Part shown: positions 49,162 through 58,825 of the stretch, in pieces | Position numbering within the stretch: the stretch's first letter is position 1 | How the letters are laid out: the number at the start of each line of letters is the position of its first letter | NCBI GenBank assembly: GCA_002255985.1 | Contig: NKIR01000001.1 | Coordinates: forward strand, 552,914 to 616,913 | Source: Sphingomonadaceae bacterium PASS1 | GTDB lineage: Bacteria; Pseudomonadota; Alphaproteobacteria; Sphingomonadales; Sphingomonadaceae | Length of the DNA stretch: 64,000 nucleotides | Direction of reading: 5' to 3' | Position numbers and translations under genes: made by a program | The notes under the pieces: generated by a model | The model's database searches: none | The model's input: the letters and a program-made list of their open reading frames with translations, nothing else | Told to the model about the DNA's origin: nothing

Positions 49162-51656
49162 CCCTCCCGCTCGCCGCTATTTGGCGCATATCGCGCCGCG
49201 ATCTGTCCGCACGCATTCGCGGGCTTCGGCTGCTTGCAATTTGCCTGTTTCTGGGCGTCGCGACATTGGCCGCGATTGGCAGCCTGACGGCCGGGATTTC
49301 AGACGAGCTTTCGCGGCGCGGCCAGACGATCCTGGGCGGGGATATTGAGATCGGCATTGCACAGCGCGAAGCCAACGCCGCCGAAATGGCGGCGATGCGC
49401 AAGGCGGGTGCGGTTTCCGAAACGATCCGCTTGCGCGCAATGGCGATTGGCGACGACAGCCTGCTTGCGGAACTTAAGGCCATCGACAATGTCTATCCGC
49501 ATTATGGCGCGCTGAAATTGCGCGAAGGTGGCCCGGCCAAAGCGCCGGCGAAAGGTGAGATTTACATCGGACCAACCTTGTCCGAACGACTTGATATCGC
49601 AACTGGCGGCAGCGTCCGTTTTGGCGAAGCGAGGTTCAAGGTTGCCGGCATCATCGCGGACGAGCCCGACCGCTTGGGCGAAGGCTTCACGCTTGGACCA
49701 GTGGCCATCATCAACATGGCATCGCTGCCGGACACTGGCCTCATCCAGCCGGGCAGCATGTATGAGAGCAAATACCGCATCAAGCTTGGGCCGCAAGAAG
49801 ACGCCGCAGCCTTCGCCAAAGCGCTTGAGGCCCAATTTCCCTCCGCGGGCTGGGATATTACCGACCGGTCAAACGGCGCGCCGGGAACACGGCGCTTCAT
49901 TGAACGCATGGGGCAATTCCTGACACTTGTCGGCCTCGCCGCATTGGTGATCGCGGGTATTGGCGTCGGCAATGGCGTGGGCAGCTATCTTGCCAGCAAA
50001 AGCGCAAGCATCGCGACATTGAAGGTCACTGGCGCGGACAGCCAGACGATTTTCCGTATCTACATGCTGCAAATCCTTGCGGTCGCATCTGTCGCGATAT
50101 TGGTTGGCCTCGGCGTAGGCAGCGTCATGCCGATGGCGATTGGTTGGGTCGCAGGCGACATCCTGCCCGTTGCGCCAGGTTTCAACGTGCATCCGCTCCC
50201 CTTGGCGGTCAGCGCGATCTACGGCTTGCTGATTGCGCTCGCCTTTGCCCTGCCCCCCCTTGCGCGTGCCCGCACGGTGCCTGCAGCCGGCCTGTTCCGC
50301 GCGATCGTCGAAGGTAACAGCCGCATCGACCGCAAAAGCAGCATCTGGGTCGTTGGCGCGATTTTCGCAATCGTGGCGCTGGCCGTTGTCACAGCACGCG
50401 AGCCGATGTTCTCGCTGGCGTTCATTGGCGCGGCGTTCGGCCTATTGCTTTTGCTCACGGGCATCGCATTCCTGCTGCGCTTCATTGCTGTTCGCCTGCC
50501 CCGTCCAAAGGCCCCACTGCCCCGGCTGGCCCTCGCCAACTTGCATAGGCCAGGCGCGCAGACACAAGCGCTCGTCGTCGCTTTGGGTCTTGGCCTGACC
50601 TTGTTCGTCACACTTGCGGCGATTCAGACCAGCATCAATAACGAGATCAAGAACAGCGTCCCAGAACGCGCACCAAGCTTTTTCGTGCTCGATATCCCGC
50701 GCGACGGCGCTGCGAAGTTCACGACCATGGTAAAGGACGCAGACCCTGCCGCCACAATCAACCTCATCCCCGCGCTGCGTGGCACGATCATCGAATATGG
50801 CGGCCAACGCGTCGATCAATTGGAGGAGCTACCGGAAGGCGCATGGGTGCTGAATGGCGACCGTGGCCTGACCTACAGCGCGACGGTGCCAAAAGGCAGC
50901 GAGATCGTGGAGGGCGAATGGTGGCCAGCCGATTATAATGGACCAGCGTTGGTCAGCCTTGATGCCGAAATCGCCGAAGTGCTGAATGTTGGCATTGGCG
51001 ATAGCCTGACCGTCAGCCTGCTTGGCGTCGAAGTTCCCGCCAAGATTGCATCACTGCGCACCGTCAATTGGGAGAATTTCGGCCTGAATTATGTGATGGT
51101 GTTTTCACCCGGCAGCCTCGACGCCGCGCCGCACAATATGGTGGCGACGTTGACGGTGTCAAAGGACGCCGAGCGCATCTTGGCCAAATCCTTGCCGCCC
51201 GCATTTCCCTCATCCTCCCTTATTGAGGTTGGCGAGGTCACTGCGCAGATTACAACCTTGCTCAGCCAGATGGCACAAGCCATCGCGGCGGCTGCGTCCA
51301 TCGCGATATTGGCGGGCATCGCTGTTCTGGTGGGTGCCATCGCCGCTGCGCGCCAGTCGCGCATCTATGACGCGGTGATTACCAAAATGCTTGGCGGCAC
51401 ACGCAGCCAGATACTGGGCGCACAGGCGATGGAATATGGCATCTTGGCTATGGTGCTCGGATTGCTCTCCCTCGCGCTTGGCATGGGTGCGGCATATTAT
51501 GTTGTCGTGCAAATCTTCGATTTCAGCTTCGCGCCCGATTATGGAATATTAATGCTGACGTTGGTCGGTGGTGCGGGGCTGACATTCATACTCGGGATTG
51601 TCGGTTCATTGCCAATATTGGCCGCGCGGCCTTCGGAGGCGCTCAGGAGTCTGTAG
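49158..51656 (+). CDS. FtsX-family ABC permease (YbbP type)
   Basis: The 832-residue inner-membrane permease starts at TTG 49158, overlapping the ATPase stop. It has ten predicted helices arranged as one N-terminal helix, a large periplasmic part (about 50-255), a helix trio, a second helix pair, another periplasmic part and a final trio, as in YbbP. Two FtsX domains (about 265-385 and 715-830) are the core. The C-terminal DAVITKMLGGTRSQILGAQAMEYG is the coupling region to the ATPase. Confidence 0.9.
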   Translation: MTLPLAAIWRISRRDLSARIRGLRLLAICLFLGVATLAAIGSLTAGISDELSRRGQTILGGDIEIGIAQREANAAEMAAMRKAGAVSETIRLRAMAIGDDSLLAELKAIDNVYPHYGALKLREGGPAKAPAKGEIYIGPTLSERLDIATGGSVRFGEARFKVAGIIADEPDRLGEGFTLGPVAIINMASLPDTGLIQPGSMYESKYRIKLGPQEDAAAFAKALEAQFPSAGWDITDRSNGAPGTRRFIERMGQFLTLVGLAALVIAGIGVGNGVGSYLASKSASIATLKVTGADSQTIFRIYMLQILAVASVAILVGLGVGSVMPMAIGWVAGDILPVAPGFNVHPLPLAVSAIYGLLIALAFALPPLARARTVPAAGLFRAIVEGNSRIDRKSSIWVVGAIFAIVALAVVTAREPMFSLAFIGAAFGLLLLLTGIAFLLRFIAVRLPRPKAPLPRLALANLHRPGAQTQALVVALGLGLTLFVTLAAIQTSINNEIKNSVPERAPSFFVLDIPRDGAAKFTTMVKDADPAATINLIPALRGTIIEYGGQRVDQLEELPEGAWVLNGDRGLTYSATVPKGSEIVEGEWWPADYNGPALVSLDAEIAEVLNVGIGDSLTVSLLGVEVPAKIASLRTVNWENFGLNYVMVFSPGSLDAAPHNMVATLTVSKDAERILAKSLPPAFPSSSLIEVGEVTAQITTLLSQMAQAIAAAASIAILAGIAVLVGAIAAARQSRIYDAVITKMLGGTRSQILGAQAMEYGILAMVLGLLSLALGMGAAYYVVVQIFDFSFAPDYGILMLTLVGGAGLTFILGIVGSLPILAARPSEALRSL

Positions 51657-51680
51657 CGCCGCACTGTGCAAGAATACTTC

Positions 51681-51749
51681 GTTATCCCGAACTTGTTTCG
51701 GGATAACAAGAAACGGCCGCATGTTATCCTGAAACAAGTTCAGGATGAC
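51681..51749. repeat. two inverted hairpin repeats of the TTATCCTGAA kind
   Basis: The first hairpin, 51681-51707, pairs GTTATCCCGAA with TTTCGGGATAAC around a short loop. The second, 51723-51749, pairs GTTATCCTGAA with TTCAGGATGAC. They belong to a dispersed intergenic repeat type found in sphingomonad genomes and sit between convergent genes, where they could act as bidirectional transcript ends. Confidence 0.75.
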
Positions 51750-51762
51750 GATTATGTAAAAA

Positions 51763-52731
51763 CTAGTCGGCCGATGGCGCAGATGCAGCCAAATGCGTCG
51801 CCATGGGTGCAGACAATATCAACTGGGCCATATGGTAGGCCAGCGTCGGTAACAGCACCATGCCAGCAATCGCCGGTGTAAACATCGTGGCGGCCAGCGG
51901 CGCGCCAATGGCGATGCTTTTCTGCCCGCCTGAAAACAGCATGCTAATCCGGTCACCGCGTGGCAGTTTCATGACCCCGCCCAGCAACCACGCACCGCCA
52001 AAGCCGACGACAAGCATGATCGATAGCGCCACGGCCAGCCACGCCAGCTCGTCACCGCGTACGATACTCCAGATACCTGCAACCACTGCGCCTGAAAAGG
52101 CCACATAGACCGCAATAGCAATCGACGCGCGGTCCATCCATGTCGCGAGCGACTTGTGCCCATCGACCCATGGCTTAAACCAACGCTGCATCATCTGGCC
52201 AAGCACAAAGGGCAGCAGCAAGATCAACGCAATCCGTCCCACGGCTTCACCCGACACGCTGCCTTCGCCCACATGCGCCAACAAAGCGAACAGCACGGGC
52301 GAAAGGAACACGCCGACAAGGTTAATCAAGGCGGCAGCCACCACCGACGCGGCAACATTGCCTTTGGCCAATGCACAATAGGCGGCGGCCGACTGCACCG
52401 TCGATGGTAATATCCCGGTGAACAATATCCCGAGCGCGAGCGTGGCCGGCAGGACATTGTCGAAAATATGCGACAGCATTAATCCGGCAGCGGACATCAC
52501 CCCAAATACGAAAAGGAAAATCGCGCCCTGCAGCCGCCAGTTGCGCACGCCGTTGACAACCTCTTGCCGCGGCAACCGCACACCGTTCAGGAAAAAGAGC
52601 ACAAAAATCGCGGCGGAGGAGATCATGGCCGCAACATTGGCAGCCTCTCCACGCACGGGTAGAAAGCTTGCCAGCAATATCGTGCCAAGCAGCAAAAGAA
52701 CGAAGCGGTCAGCAAAGATACGGGCAATCAT
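51763..52731 (-). CDS. bile acid:sodium symporter-like permease (SBF-like)
   Basis: I choose ATG 52731, giving 322 residues with about ten helices. FVLLLLGTILLASFLPVRGEA at the start, ALGILFTGILPSTVQSAAAYCALAKGN near 100-125 (the crossover region) and SMLFSGGQKSIAIGAPLAAT near 268-287 are typical of the YfeH-like SBF group. The family exchanges sodium with organic anions. It is monocistronic and convergent with the repeat-flanked permease operon. The substrate is unknown. Confidence 0.9.
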   Translation of the reverse strand: MIARIFADRFVLLLLGTILLASFLPVRGEAANVAAMISSAAIFVLFFLNGVRLPRQEVVNGVRNWRLQGAIFLFVFGVMSAAGLMLSHIFDNVLPATLALGILFTGILPSTVQSAAAYCALAKGNVAASVVAAALINLVGVFLSPVLFALLAHVGEGSVSGEAVGRIALILLLPFVLGQMMQRWFKPWVDGHKSLATWMDRASIAIAVYVAFSGAVVAGIWSIVRGDELAWLAVALSIMLVVGFGGAWLLGGVMKLPRGDRISMLFSGGQKSIAIGAPLAATMFTPAIAGMVLLPTLAYHMAQLILSAPMATHLAASAPSAD

Positions 52732-52866
52732 GGCGATGCTTTGACCTGAACAATCGCCTATTGCAACACCAGCGATGTTGCGCCGCAACACATATTGGGT
52801 TAAGGGCCCGCGAGAATCTGGTGGCATGTGGCTACCATGAAGACCTTCCAAAAGGCCCATTTCTAA

Positions 52867-54687
52867 ATGTCATTGCGTAATATCGCCATCATCGCGCACG
52901 TCGATCACGGCAAAACCACCCTTGTTGACCAACTGTTTCGTCAGTCTGGCACCTTCCGCGACAACCAGCGCATCGAAGAACGCGCCATGGATTCGAACGA
53001 CCTCGAAAAAGAACGCGGCATCACCATTCTTGCCAAGTGCACATCGGTCGAATGGAACGATACCCGCATCAACATCGTCGACACCCCAGGCCACGCCGAC
53101 TTCGGCGGTGAAGTTGAGCGCATCCTTTCAATGGTCGACGGCGTTATCCTGCTCGTCGATTCGTCCGAAGGCGCCATGCCACAGACGAAGTTCGTTACCG
53201 GCAAGGCGTTGGCCCTTGGTTTGAAGCCAATCGTCGTCGTCAACAAGGTTGACCGTCCTGACGAGCGTATTCAGGAAGTGTTGGACGAAGTGTTCGACCT
53301 TTTCGTGTCGCTGGATGCGACCGATGAACAGCTCGATTTCCCTGTGCTCTATGCATCGGGCCGTAATGGCTATGCGTCGACGGACCCAAGCTTACGCGAA
53401 GGCACGCTGACCCCGATGTTCGAAACCATCGTCAGCCATGTTCCAGAGCCAAAGGCTGACGTTGATGGCGAGTTCAAGATGCTTGTCACCTTGCTTGACC
53501 GCGACAACTTCCTTGGCCGTATCCTGACTGGCCTCGTGCTGTCGGGTACCGTCAAGGTGAACCAACAGATCCACGCCTTGAACCCGGATGGCAAGGTTGT
53601 CGAAACCGGCCGTGCATCCAAGATCATGTCATTCCGTGGCCTTGAACGCGTTCCTGTTGAAGAAGCCAAGGCTGGCGACATTATCTCTATCGCCGGTTTG
53701 ACCACCGCGACTGTGGCAGACACCATCGCAGAGCCTACGGTGACCGAGCCATTGCAGGCGCAGCCTATCGATCCGCCAACATTGTCGATGCGCTTTTCGG
53801 TGAACGACAGCCCAATGGCTGGCCGTGAAGGCACGAAGGTTACGAGCCGCATGATCCGCGACCGTCTGATGCGCGAAGCCGAAAGCAACGTCGCCGTCCG
53901 TATTACGGAAGCCGAAGACAAGGACAGCTTTGAAGTGGCTGGGCGTGGCGAACTTCAGCTGGGCGTTCTTATCGAAACGATGCGCCGCGAAGGCTTTGAA
54001 CTTGGCATCAGCCGCCCACGTGTGCTGTTCCGCGAAGACGAAAAAGGCCAGAAGACCGAGCCGTATGAAACCGTCGTCATCGATGTTGATGATGAATATT
54101 CCGGTACAGTCGTTGAAAAAATGGCCGTGCGTAAGGGCGACCTTACCGACATGCGTCCTTCAGGTGGCGGCAAAACCCGCATCACCTTCAGCGCGCCATC
54201 ACGTGGCCTGATCGGTTACCATGGCGAATTCCTGTCCGACACGCGCGGCACGGGCATCATGAACCGCTTGTTCGAAAAATATGGTCCGCATCGTGGCGCA
54301 ATCGAAGGCCGCAAGAACGGCGTTTTGATTTCAAATGGTGCTGGTGAAGCCGTTGCTTACGCACTGGGCCCATTGGAAGAGCGCGGCATCTTGATGGTAT
54401 CGCCTGGTGAAGCTCTCTACGAAGGCATGATCATCGGCGAAAACGCCAAGCCAGACGATTTGGAAGTGAACCCAATGAAGTCGAAGCAGCTGACGAACTT
54501 CCGTTCGACCGGCAAGGACGATGCCATCCGCCTCACCCCGCCAAAGCGTCTCACGCTTGAGCAAGCCATTGCCTATATCGATGACGATGAAATGGTTGAG
54601 GTCACGCCAAAGAATATCCGCTTGCGCAAGCGTTTGCTTGATCCGAACGAGCGGAAAAAAGCATCACGCGCCAAACAGGCTGCATAA
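52867..54687 (+). CDS. typA: translational GTPase TypA/BipA
   Basis: Ribosome-binding GTPase of 606 residues involved in stress adaptation and large-subunit maturation. G1 AHVDHGKTT (about 10-18), switch I ERGITI, G3 DTPGHADF, G4 NKVD and the later EF-G-like domains are all in place, with the BipA-specific C-terminal domain ([19 protein letters not shown] near 445). Its length and motifs match the family. A strong intrinsic terminator follows the stop by five bases, so it is an independent unit. Confidence 0.97.
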   Translation: MSLRNIAIIAHVDHGKTTLVDQLFRQSGTFRDNQRIEERAMDSNDLEKERGITILAKCTSVEWNDTRINIVDTPGHADFGGEVERILSMVDGVILLVDSSEGAMPQTKFVTGKALALGLKPIVVVNKVDRPDERIQEVLDEVFDLFVSLDATDEQLDFPVLYASGRNGYASTDPSLREGTLTPMFETIVSHVPEPKADVDGEFKMLVTLLDRDNFLGRILTGLVLSGTVKVNQQIHALNPDGKVVETGRASKIMSFRGLERVPVEEAKAGDIISIAGLTTATVADTIAEPTVTEPLQAQPIDPPTLSMRFSVNDSPMAGREGTKVTSRMIRDRLMREAESNVAVRITEAEDKDSFEVAGRGELQLGVLIETMRREGFELGISRPRVLFREDEKGQKTEPYETVVIDVDDEYSGTVVEKMAVRKGDLTDMRPSGGGKTRITFSAPSRGLIGYHGEFLSDTRGTGIMNRLFEKYGPHRGAIEGRKNGVLISNGAGEAVAYALGPLEERGILMVSPGEALYEGMIIGENAKPDDLEVNPMKSKQLTNFRSTGKDDAIRLTPPKRLTLEQAIAYIDDDEMVEVTPKNIRLRKRLLDPNERKKASRAKQAA

Positions 54688-54692
54688 ACAAA

Positions 54693-54717
54693 AAAGGGCG
54701 CCAGTTTGGCGCCCTTT
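54693..54717 (+). terminator. intrinsic terminator after typA
   Basis: AAAGGGCGCCA (54693-54703), a three-base loop and TGGCGCCCTTT (54707-54717) form a perfect 11-bp stem with a T run at the end. It works for typA on the + strand, and by symmetry of A and T tracts it can also end the convergent barrel-protein transcript. Confidence 0.92.
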
Positions 54718-54741
54718 TCTTATGCAGGATATCCAGTTTGC

Positions 54742-55572
54742 TTAGAAACGGAATGCCGCCGTCAAACGGATATTGTGCATAGCAAAATCGCTGTCGCTGC
54801 GACGCATATCGGTTCCGCCCGATACGAGCAGAAACGGATCCGCCGCCGCCGCTGTGCCTGGTCCGACAGACACGACATAATTATCTTCGACGAAATTGGT
54901 GTAGAGATATTCAAGACCAAGCGAGAAGTTTTTAGCAAGCTTCACTTCCGCGCCGCCGCCATAGGAATAGCCCCAGCTTTTGCTGTTGCCATTGTCGGTA
55001 AAGCTGTTGGCACTATTGGTGGTGGAAAAGCTGTTGTTGATCTTGGCATAGGCTGCACCACCGGTTGCATAGAATAATGCACCGCGCGCCGCGTACCCAA
55101 CACGCGCACGGGCCTGCAGCGAATAGTCGATTTCACGGGTTAGCGGATAGGCAGCGGACGTGCTGCTGAATGCTGTGACGCTGTCACGCGATTTATTCAT
55201 GCCGCCTTCAAGCACAAAACCATACACGATGTTGCCCGACTGTGCGTCATAGCCAGCGCGGATGTTGTATTCATATCCGTCCTTGTCACTCAGGCAGCCA
55301 TCGGTTGGCGCGGTTCCCGTCGATGCGCCGCCACAAAAGCCGGGTGCGAAAGCATTCACGCCCAAAATGGTGTTTACGCTATTGTCGAATGCACCGTCAC
55401 GATTGGTGTCAAAAACAACGCTCTCGTTGCGATCGTTGTTCTGTACGCCGAGGCCGAACGAGCCGCCGATATACGCGCCTTCCCACTGTTTATCTTCTGA
55501 CTGTGCAAATGCAGGGGTTGCAAACGTCGCGAGCGAGGCAGCGCCGATCAATAATATTTGAGAGATTTTCAT
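54742..55572 (-). CDS. outer-membrane beta-barrel protein (OmpA-like/porin family barrel)
   Basis: The 276-residue protein has a signal peptide (ISQILLIGAASLATFATPAFA, cleavage after about 23) and strands with alternating aromatic residues, such as WEGAYIGGSFGLGVQ, YGFVLEGGMN, LQARARVGYAARGALFYATGGAAYA and NFSLGLEYLYTNF. It ends in Phe (LTAAFRF), the outer-membrane insertion signal. This is the eight-stranded OMP_b-brl family. It has a Cys pair (GFCGG, GCLSD) in one extracellular loop. Role likely structural or adhesion. Confidence 0.9.
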   Translation of the reverse strand: MKISQILLIGAASLATFATPAFAQSEDKQWEGAYIGGSFGLGVQNNDRNESVVFDTNRDGAFDNSVNTILGVNAFAPGFCGGASTGTAPTDGCLSDKDGYEYNIRAGYDAQSGNIVYGFVLEGGMNKSRDSVTAFSSTSAAYPLTREIDYSLQARARVGYAARGALFYATGGAAYAKINNSFSTTNSANSFTDNGNSKSWGYSYGGGAEVKLAKNFSLGLEYLYTNFVEDNYVVSVGPGTAAAADPFLLVSGGTDMRRSDSDFAMHNIRLTAAFRF

Positions 55573-55700
55573 GTCGTTTTCCTTGTTGGTTTGTTAGTCA
55601 CCGACCGGAAAACGCGGGAATCTCAATTTGGGTGCATAAAAATGCACTAAAAGTGGAACTGCGGCTTTCATACCATGGATAAACTTGCAATTTCGGGTGT

Positions 55701-56912
55701 TTAAACTGCTTCACCCGCAGCGACGCCGCTCGCCCATGCCCATTGGAAGTTATAGCCACCTAGCCAGCCAGTGACATCAACAGCCTCGCCGATGCAATAA
55801 AGCCCCGACATTTTTTTGGCTTCCATTGTCTGCTGCGAAAGGCCGTCGGTGCTGATCCCGCCAAGTGTCACCTCCGCCTTGGCATAGCCCTCACTGCCAT
55901 TGGGCACGAATGGCCAACAATCCAGCAATGCGCCCGCTTCTGCCAGCTTGCGGTCGCTTTGGTCGGCAAGGTTCCCTTGCAGCGCAAGTTTATCTGCCAA
56001 AGCCTCCGCCAGTCGGGCTGAGAGGACCCGATCAAGCGTCGATTTCAGTGTCGCCTTCGGGCGTGCGCGCTTTTCGGACAACAGCCATGCCGGCGCATCA
56101 TGATCCGGCAGGAAATCGATCCCAACACGGTCACCTGGCCGCCAATAGCTGCTGATCTGAAGAACCGCAGGGCCACTCAGTCCGCGGTGGGTGAACAATG
56201 CCGCTTCGCGGAATACCGTTTTGCCATGTTGGGCAACAACCTCAGCCGATACGCCTGACAATTCACGGAACAGGACATCATCCCCGCCAAGCGTAAGCGG
56301 GACCAGCGCCGGCCTTGGCTCCACAATCTTCAGTCCAAATTGCCGGCCCAGATCATAAGCGAAAGCCGTAGCACCCATTTTCGGAATGCTTGGGCCACCC
56401 GTGGCAATGACCAAAGACGCGGCAGACGCGCGCAGGCCGTTATACATAACATGATAGACGCTGCCGTCGTGCGATATCTCGCCAACGGGGGAATTGAACG
56501 CAAAGTCCACACGGCCACCAAGCGTGTGCGACCGGTCGCACTCTTCCATGAGCATTTCAACAATCTGGCGCGCGGATCCGTCACAGAACAGCTGACCAAG
56601 CGTCTTTTCATGAAAGGCGATGCCGTAGCTGCGCACCAGCGCGATAAAGTCCTGCGGCGTGTACCGTCCCAATGCGGACTTCGAAAAATGGGAGTTGGCC
56701 GACAAATAGCGTTCTTGCGCATGGACCGTTGTCGCGTTGACGTTGGTGAAATTGCAACGGCCACCGCCCGAAATCAGGATTTTCTTGCCCGGTCCCGTTG
56801 CATGGTCAATCACCAGCACGCGCCGTCCGCGTTGGCCTGCGGTCAGCGCACACATCAGTCCAGCGCCGCCAGCGCCCAAAATTATTACATCATAGTTGTT
56901 CGAAATTGCCAT
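55701..56912 (-). CDS. HI0933/YhiN-type FAD-dependent oxidoreductase
   Basis: I choose ATG 56912, giving 403 residues. The dinucleotide fold YDVIILGAGGAGLMCALTAGQRG (about 7-29) is followed by KKILISGGGRCNFTNV, the defining HI0933 motif, and ends with LYCIGEAVDVTGWLGGYNFQWAWASG, the second FAD contact. TFAYDL- and GLSGPAVLQISSYW-type segments fit the family. The physiological reaction is not known; relatives are annotated as aminoacetone oxidase-like. The gene diverges from the DUF3297 gene. Confidence 0.92.
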   Translation of the reverse strand: MAISNNYDVIILGAGGAGLMCALTAGQRGRRVLVIDHATGPGKKILISGGGRCNFTNVNATTVHAQERYLSANSHFSKSALGRYTPQDFIALVRSYGIAFHEKTLGQLFCDGSARQIVEMLMEECDRSHTLGGRVDFAFNSPVGEISHDGSVYHVMYNGLRASAASLVIATGGPSIPKMGATAFAYDLGRQFGLKIVEPRPALVPLTLGGDDVLFRELSGVSAEVVAQHGKTVFREAALFTHRGLSGPAVLQISSYWRPGDRVGIDFLPDHDAPAWLLSEKRARPKATLKSTLDRVLSARLAEALADKLALQGNLADQSDRKLAEAGALLDCWPFVPNGSEGYAKAEVTLGGISTDGLSQQTMEAKKMSGLYCIGEAVDVTGWLGGYNFQWAWASGVAAGEAV

Positions 56913-56977
56913 TTTGAAGCCCCTGCACTGCCCGCGCCATATTGCCAAGTGCTATGCTTTGCGGCAAAGCCGCGCGC

Positions 56978-57268
56978 ATGACTGAAGAGACCAAAGCTGC
57001 AGGGGCAGATACCCCACCTGATCACTTGTCGATTAACCCGATGAGCCCGCATTTCGACGGCGATTTGTTGTCGCGCGGCGTGGGTATTCGTTTCAAGGGC
57101 GAAATCCGCACAAATGTTGAGGAATATTGCATTTCCGAAGGCTGGATCAAGGTTCAGGCTGGCAAAGCACGTGATCGCAAGGGCAACCCATTGCTGATCA
57201 AGCTGAGCGGACCTGTCGAAGCGTGGTTCGAAGACCTTGGCGACGACGCACAGGTGGCGAAAGCCTAG
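56978..57268 (+). CDS. DUF3297-family small protein
   Basis: The 96-residue soluble protein starts at ATG 56978. SINPMSPHFDGDLLSRGVGIRFKG and NVEEYCISEGWIKVQAGKARDRKGNPL are hallmarks of DUF3297, a group conserved across alpha- and gammaproteobacteria. It is acidic at both ends with a basic KARDRKG core. The molecular role is not established. Confidence 0.88.
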   Translation: MTEETKAAGADTPPDHLSINPMSPHFDGDLLSRGVGIRFKGEIRTNVEEYCISEGWIKVQAGKARDRKGNPLLIKLSGPVEAWFEDLGDDAQVAKA

Positions 57269-57281
57269 TCATCAGACTTTA

Positions 57282-58418
57282 TCATTTCGGGAAAACCGAA
57301 ATGAGCTTGGCCAATTGGTCGTTAACCGGATCCAGTTGATCATCGGGCGTCTTCCCAAGCCGCACGATCGTCAACCGATGTTGTGGTGACACCACGACAA
57401 ATTGGCCCAGATGCCCCAGCGCGGCAAACACATCCGACGGCGCTTTTCCGGGAAAAAGGACCTGATCCTGGCCGTCATTTGCCGTTCGGTTCAGCCAGAT
57501 GTGCGCGCCATAACTGCGGTTATTCGGACTTGGCGTTTTCATAAACCGCATCCAGCTTGTTGGCATCAACTGCGCGGACTGAACCGACCCGTTATTGCGC
57601 AGAAATTCGCCGAACTTGGCCCAGTCGCGCGCCGTGCCGTGGATCATGCTTCCGCCAAGCATCGTGCCATTCCGGTCGAATTCCGGAAAAAAGCTCGTCA
57701 TCCCCAAGGGCTCGAACAACCGCCCACGCGCATATTCAAGCATGGCGTCGCGGCGCACCACCGGATCCTTACTGTCGGTCAGCGACCGGGTCATGATGTC
57801 CGCAAGAATATGGCTCGTTGCCGTGCTATATTCGAACTTTTCCCCAGGATTGGCTTCAAGCGGCCGCGCTTCGGCGTAACGCGCAACATTTTCCCGGCCA
57901 TCCAGAAACAACATCCGCGGGGTATCCGCATCGAAAATCTCAATATCACCTTCAGCCATTTCGGTGTGGTCGAGGCCTGACGACATATGCAGCAAATGCC
58001 GCAGCGTTATTTTTGCGCGGTTATCGCGCGGCGCTTGCCATTCGGTGACAATCGCGGGCTCATCCAACGCAAGGCGACCGTCCGCCACCATCAGGCCAAC
58101 CAATACGGCAGTAACGCTTTTGGCCATGGACCAGCTAATCAACCGCGTGTCAGGCCCGTATCCAGGCGCATAACGCTCTGCAACAATCCGGCCACCCTGC
58201 ATCACAACCAGAGCGCGGGTTTCGCCAACAGCGGGATCTTCGAAAAAAGGTGCGATGGCATCGGCAAGCTTCTCTTGGCTCACCGCTGCGTCGTTGGCGA
58301 TCTGGGTAAAGCCAAGGGCAGTCGGCTTCGCAGGCGGCTCTGCGCTGCATCCAGCGAGGGTAAGTGCAGATAATGCACAAAAAGCGGTTGCCGTGCGGCG
58401 GAAATTGTTTCTAGGCAT
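57282..58418 (-). CDS. serine hydrolase of the beta-lactamase (class C-like) family, lipoprotein
   Basis: The 378-residue enzyme starts at ATG 58418. Its lipobox LAGC (C24) predicts a lipoprotein. The nucleophile motif is S97-M-A-K100 in LISWSMAKSV; a Tyr-x-Asn-like motif is seen in YSTATSH, and the third motif region lies near ALGHLGQFVVV, where the usual HxG is GHLGQ. The family covers esterases, peptidases and beta-lactamases; the lack of a strict KTG makes an esterase or peptidase more likely than drug resistance. Confidence 0.85.
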   Translation of the reverse strand: MPRNNFRRTATAFCALSALTLAGCSAEPPAKPTALGFTQIANDAAVSQEKLADAIAPFFEDPAVGETRALVVMQGGRIVAERYAPGYGPDTRLISWSMAKSVTAVLVGLMVADGRLALDEPAIVTEWQAPRDNRAKITLRHLLHMSSGLDHTEMAEGDIEIFDADTPRMLFLDGRENVARYAEARPLEANPGEKFEYSTATSHILADIMTRSLTDSKDPVVRRDAMLEYARGRLFEPLGMTSFFPEFDRNGTMLGGSMIHGTARDWAKFGEFLRNNGSVQSAQLMPTSWMRFMKTPSPNNRSYGAHIWLNRTANDGQDQVLFPGKAPSDVFAALGHLGQFVVVSPQHRLTIVRLGKTPDDQLDPVNDQLAKLISVFPK

Positions 58419-58449
58419 AATCGAGTTCGATGCACCAAATGGAGGGTCT

Positions 58450-58824
58450 ATGGCAACCGCAACTTCAACAGCTGGGCAAAAAGCGCAGCAACCTCGGTTC
58501 AAGACCCTGAAAATAATCGTCGCGGCATTGGCGGTGATTGCGGCTTCATGGTTGGCCTGGAACTGGAACAGCATCAAAGGCCAAGCGCGCGTTGGCGTCG
58601 CTTATGGCGCACACATCACCTGTTCTTGCCGTTATATCGAAGGCCGCGACATGGCATCTTGTGAGACCGATAAGGAAAAGGGCTTGGAAATCGTGCGCCT
58701 AAGCGACGATCCCGAAAACAAGCGAATTTACGCGTCTGTTCCCTTCTTGGCAGAAGCGGTCGCCGAGCGCCGCGACGCAAACGGCTGCATTCAGCTCAAT
58801 CAGGCAGAAATCGACGCGCTGTAA
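58450..58824 (+). CDS. small single-helix membrane protein with Cys-containing periplasmic domain
   Basis: The 124-residue protein starts at ATG 58450, divergent from the serine hydrolase. A helix at about 23-41 (IIVAALAVIAASWLAWNW) is followed by a domain with VAYGAHITCSCRYIEGRDMASC, where three Cys could form a disulfide, and SDDPENKRIYASVPFLAEAVAERRDANGC. The pairing with a beta-lactamase-family hydrolase is characteristic in sphingomonads by my recollection, but I do not recognise a named domain. Confidence 0.7.
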   Translation: MATATSTAGQKAQQPRFKTLKIIVAALAVIAASWLAWNWNSIKGQARVGVAYGAHITCSCRYIEGRDMASCETDKEKGLEIVRLSDDPENKRIYASVPFLAEAVAERRDANGCIQLNQAEIDAL

Positions 58825-58825
58825 C

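Noticed and set aside
57282-58418. Serine hydrolase as a class C beta-lactamase conferring resistance
   Set aside because: The S-x-x-K motif is present, but the third motif is not the KTG expected for AmpC, and the lipoprotein signal and neighbours favour an esterase or peptidase role.
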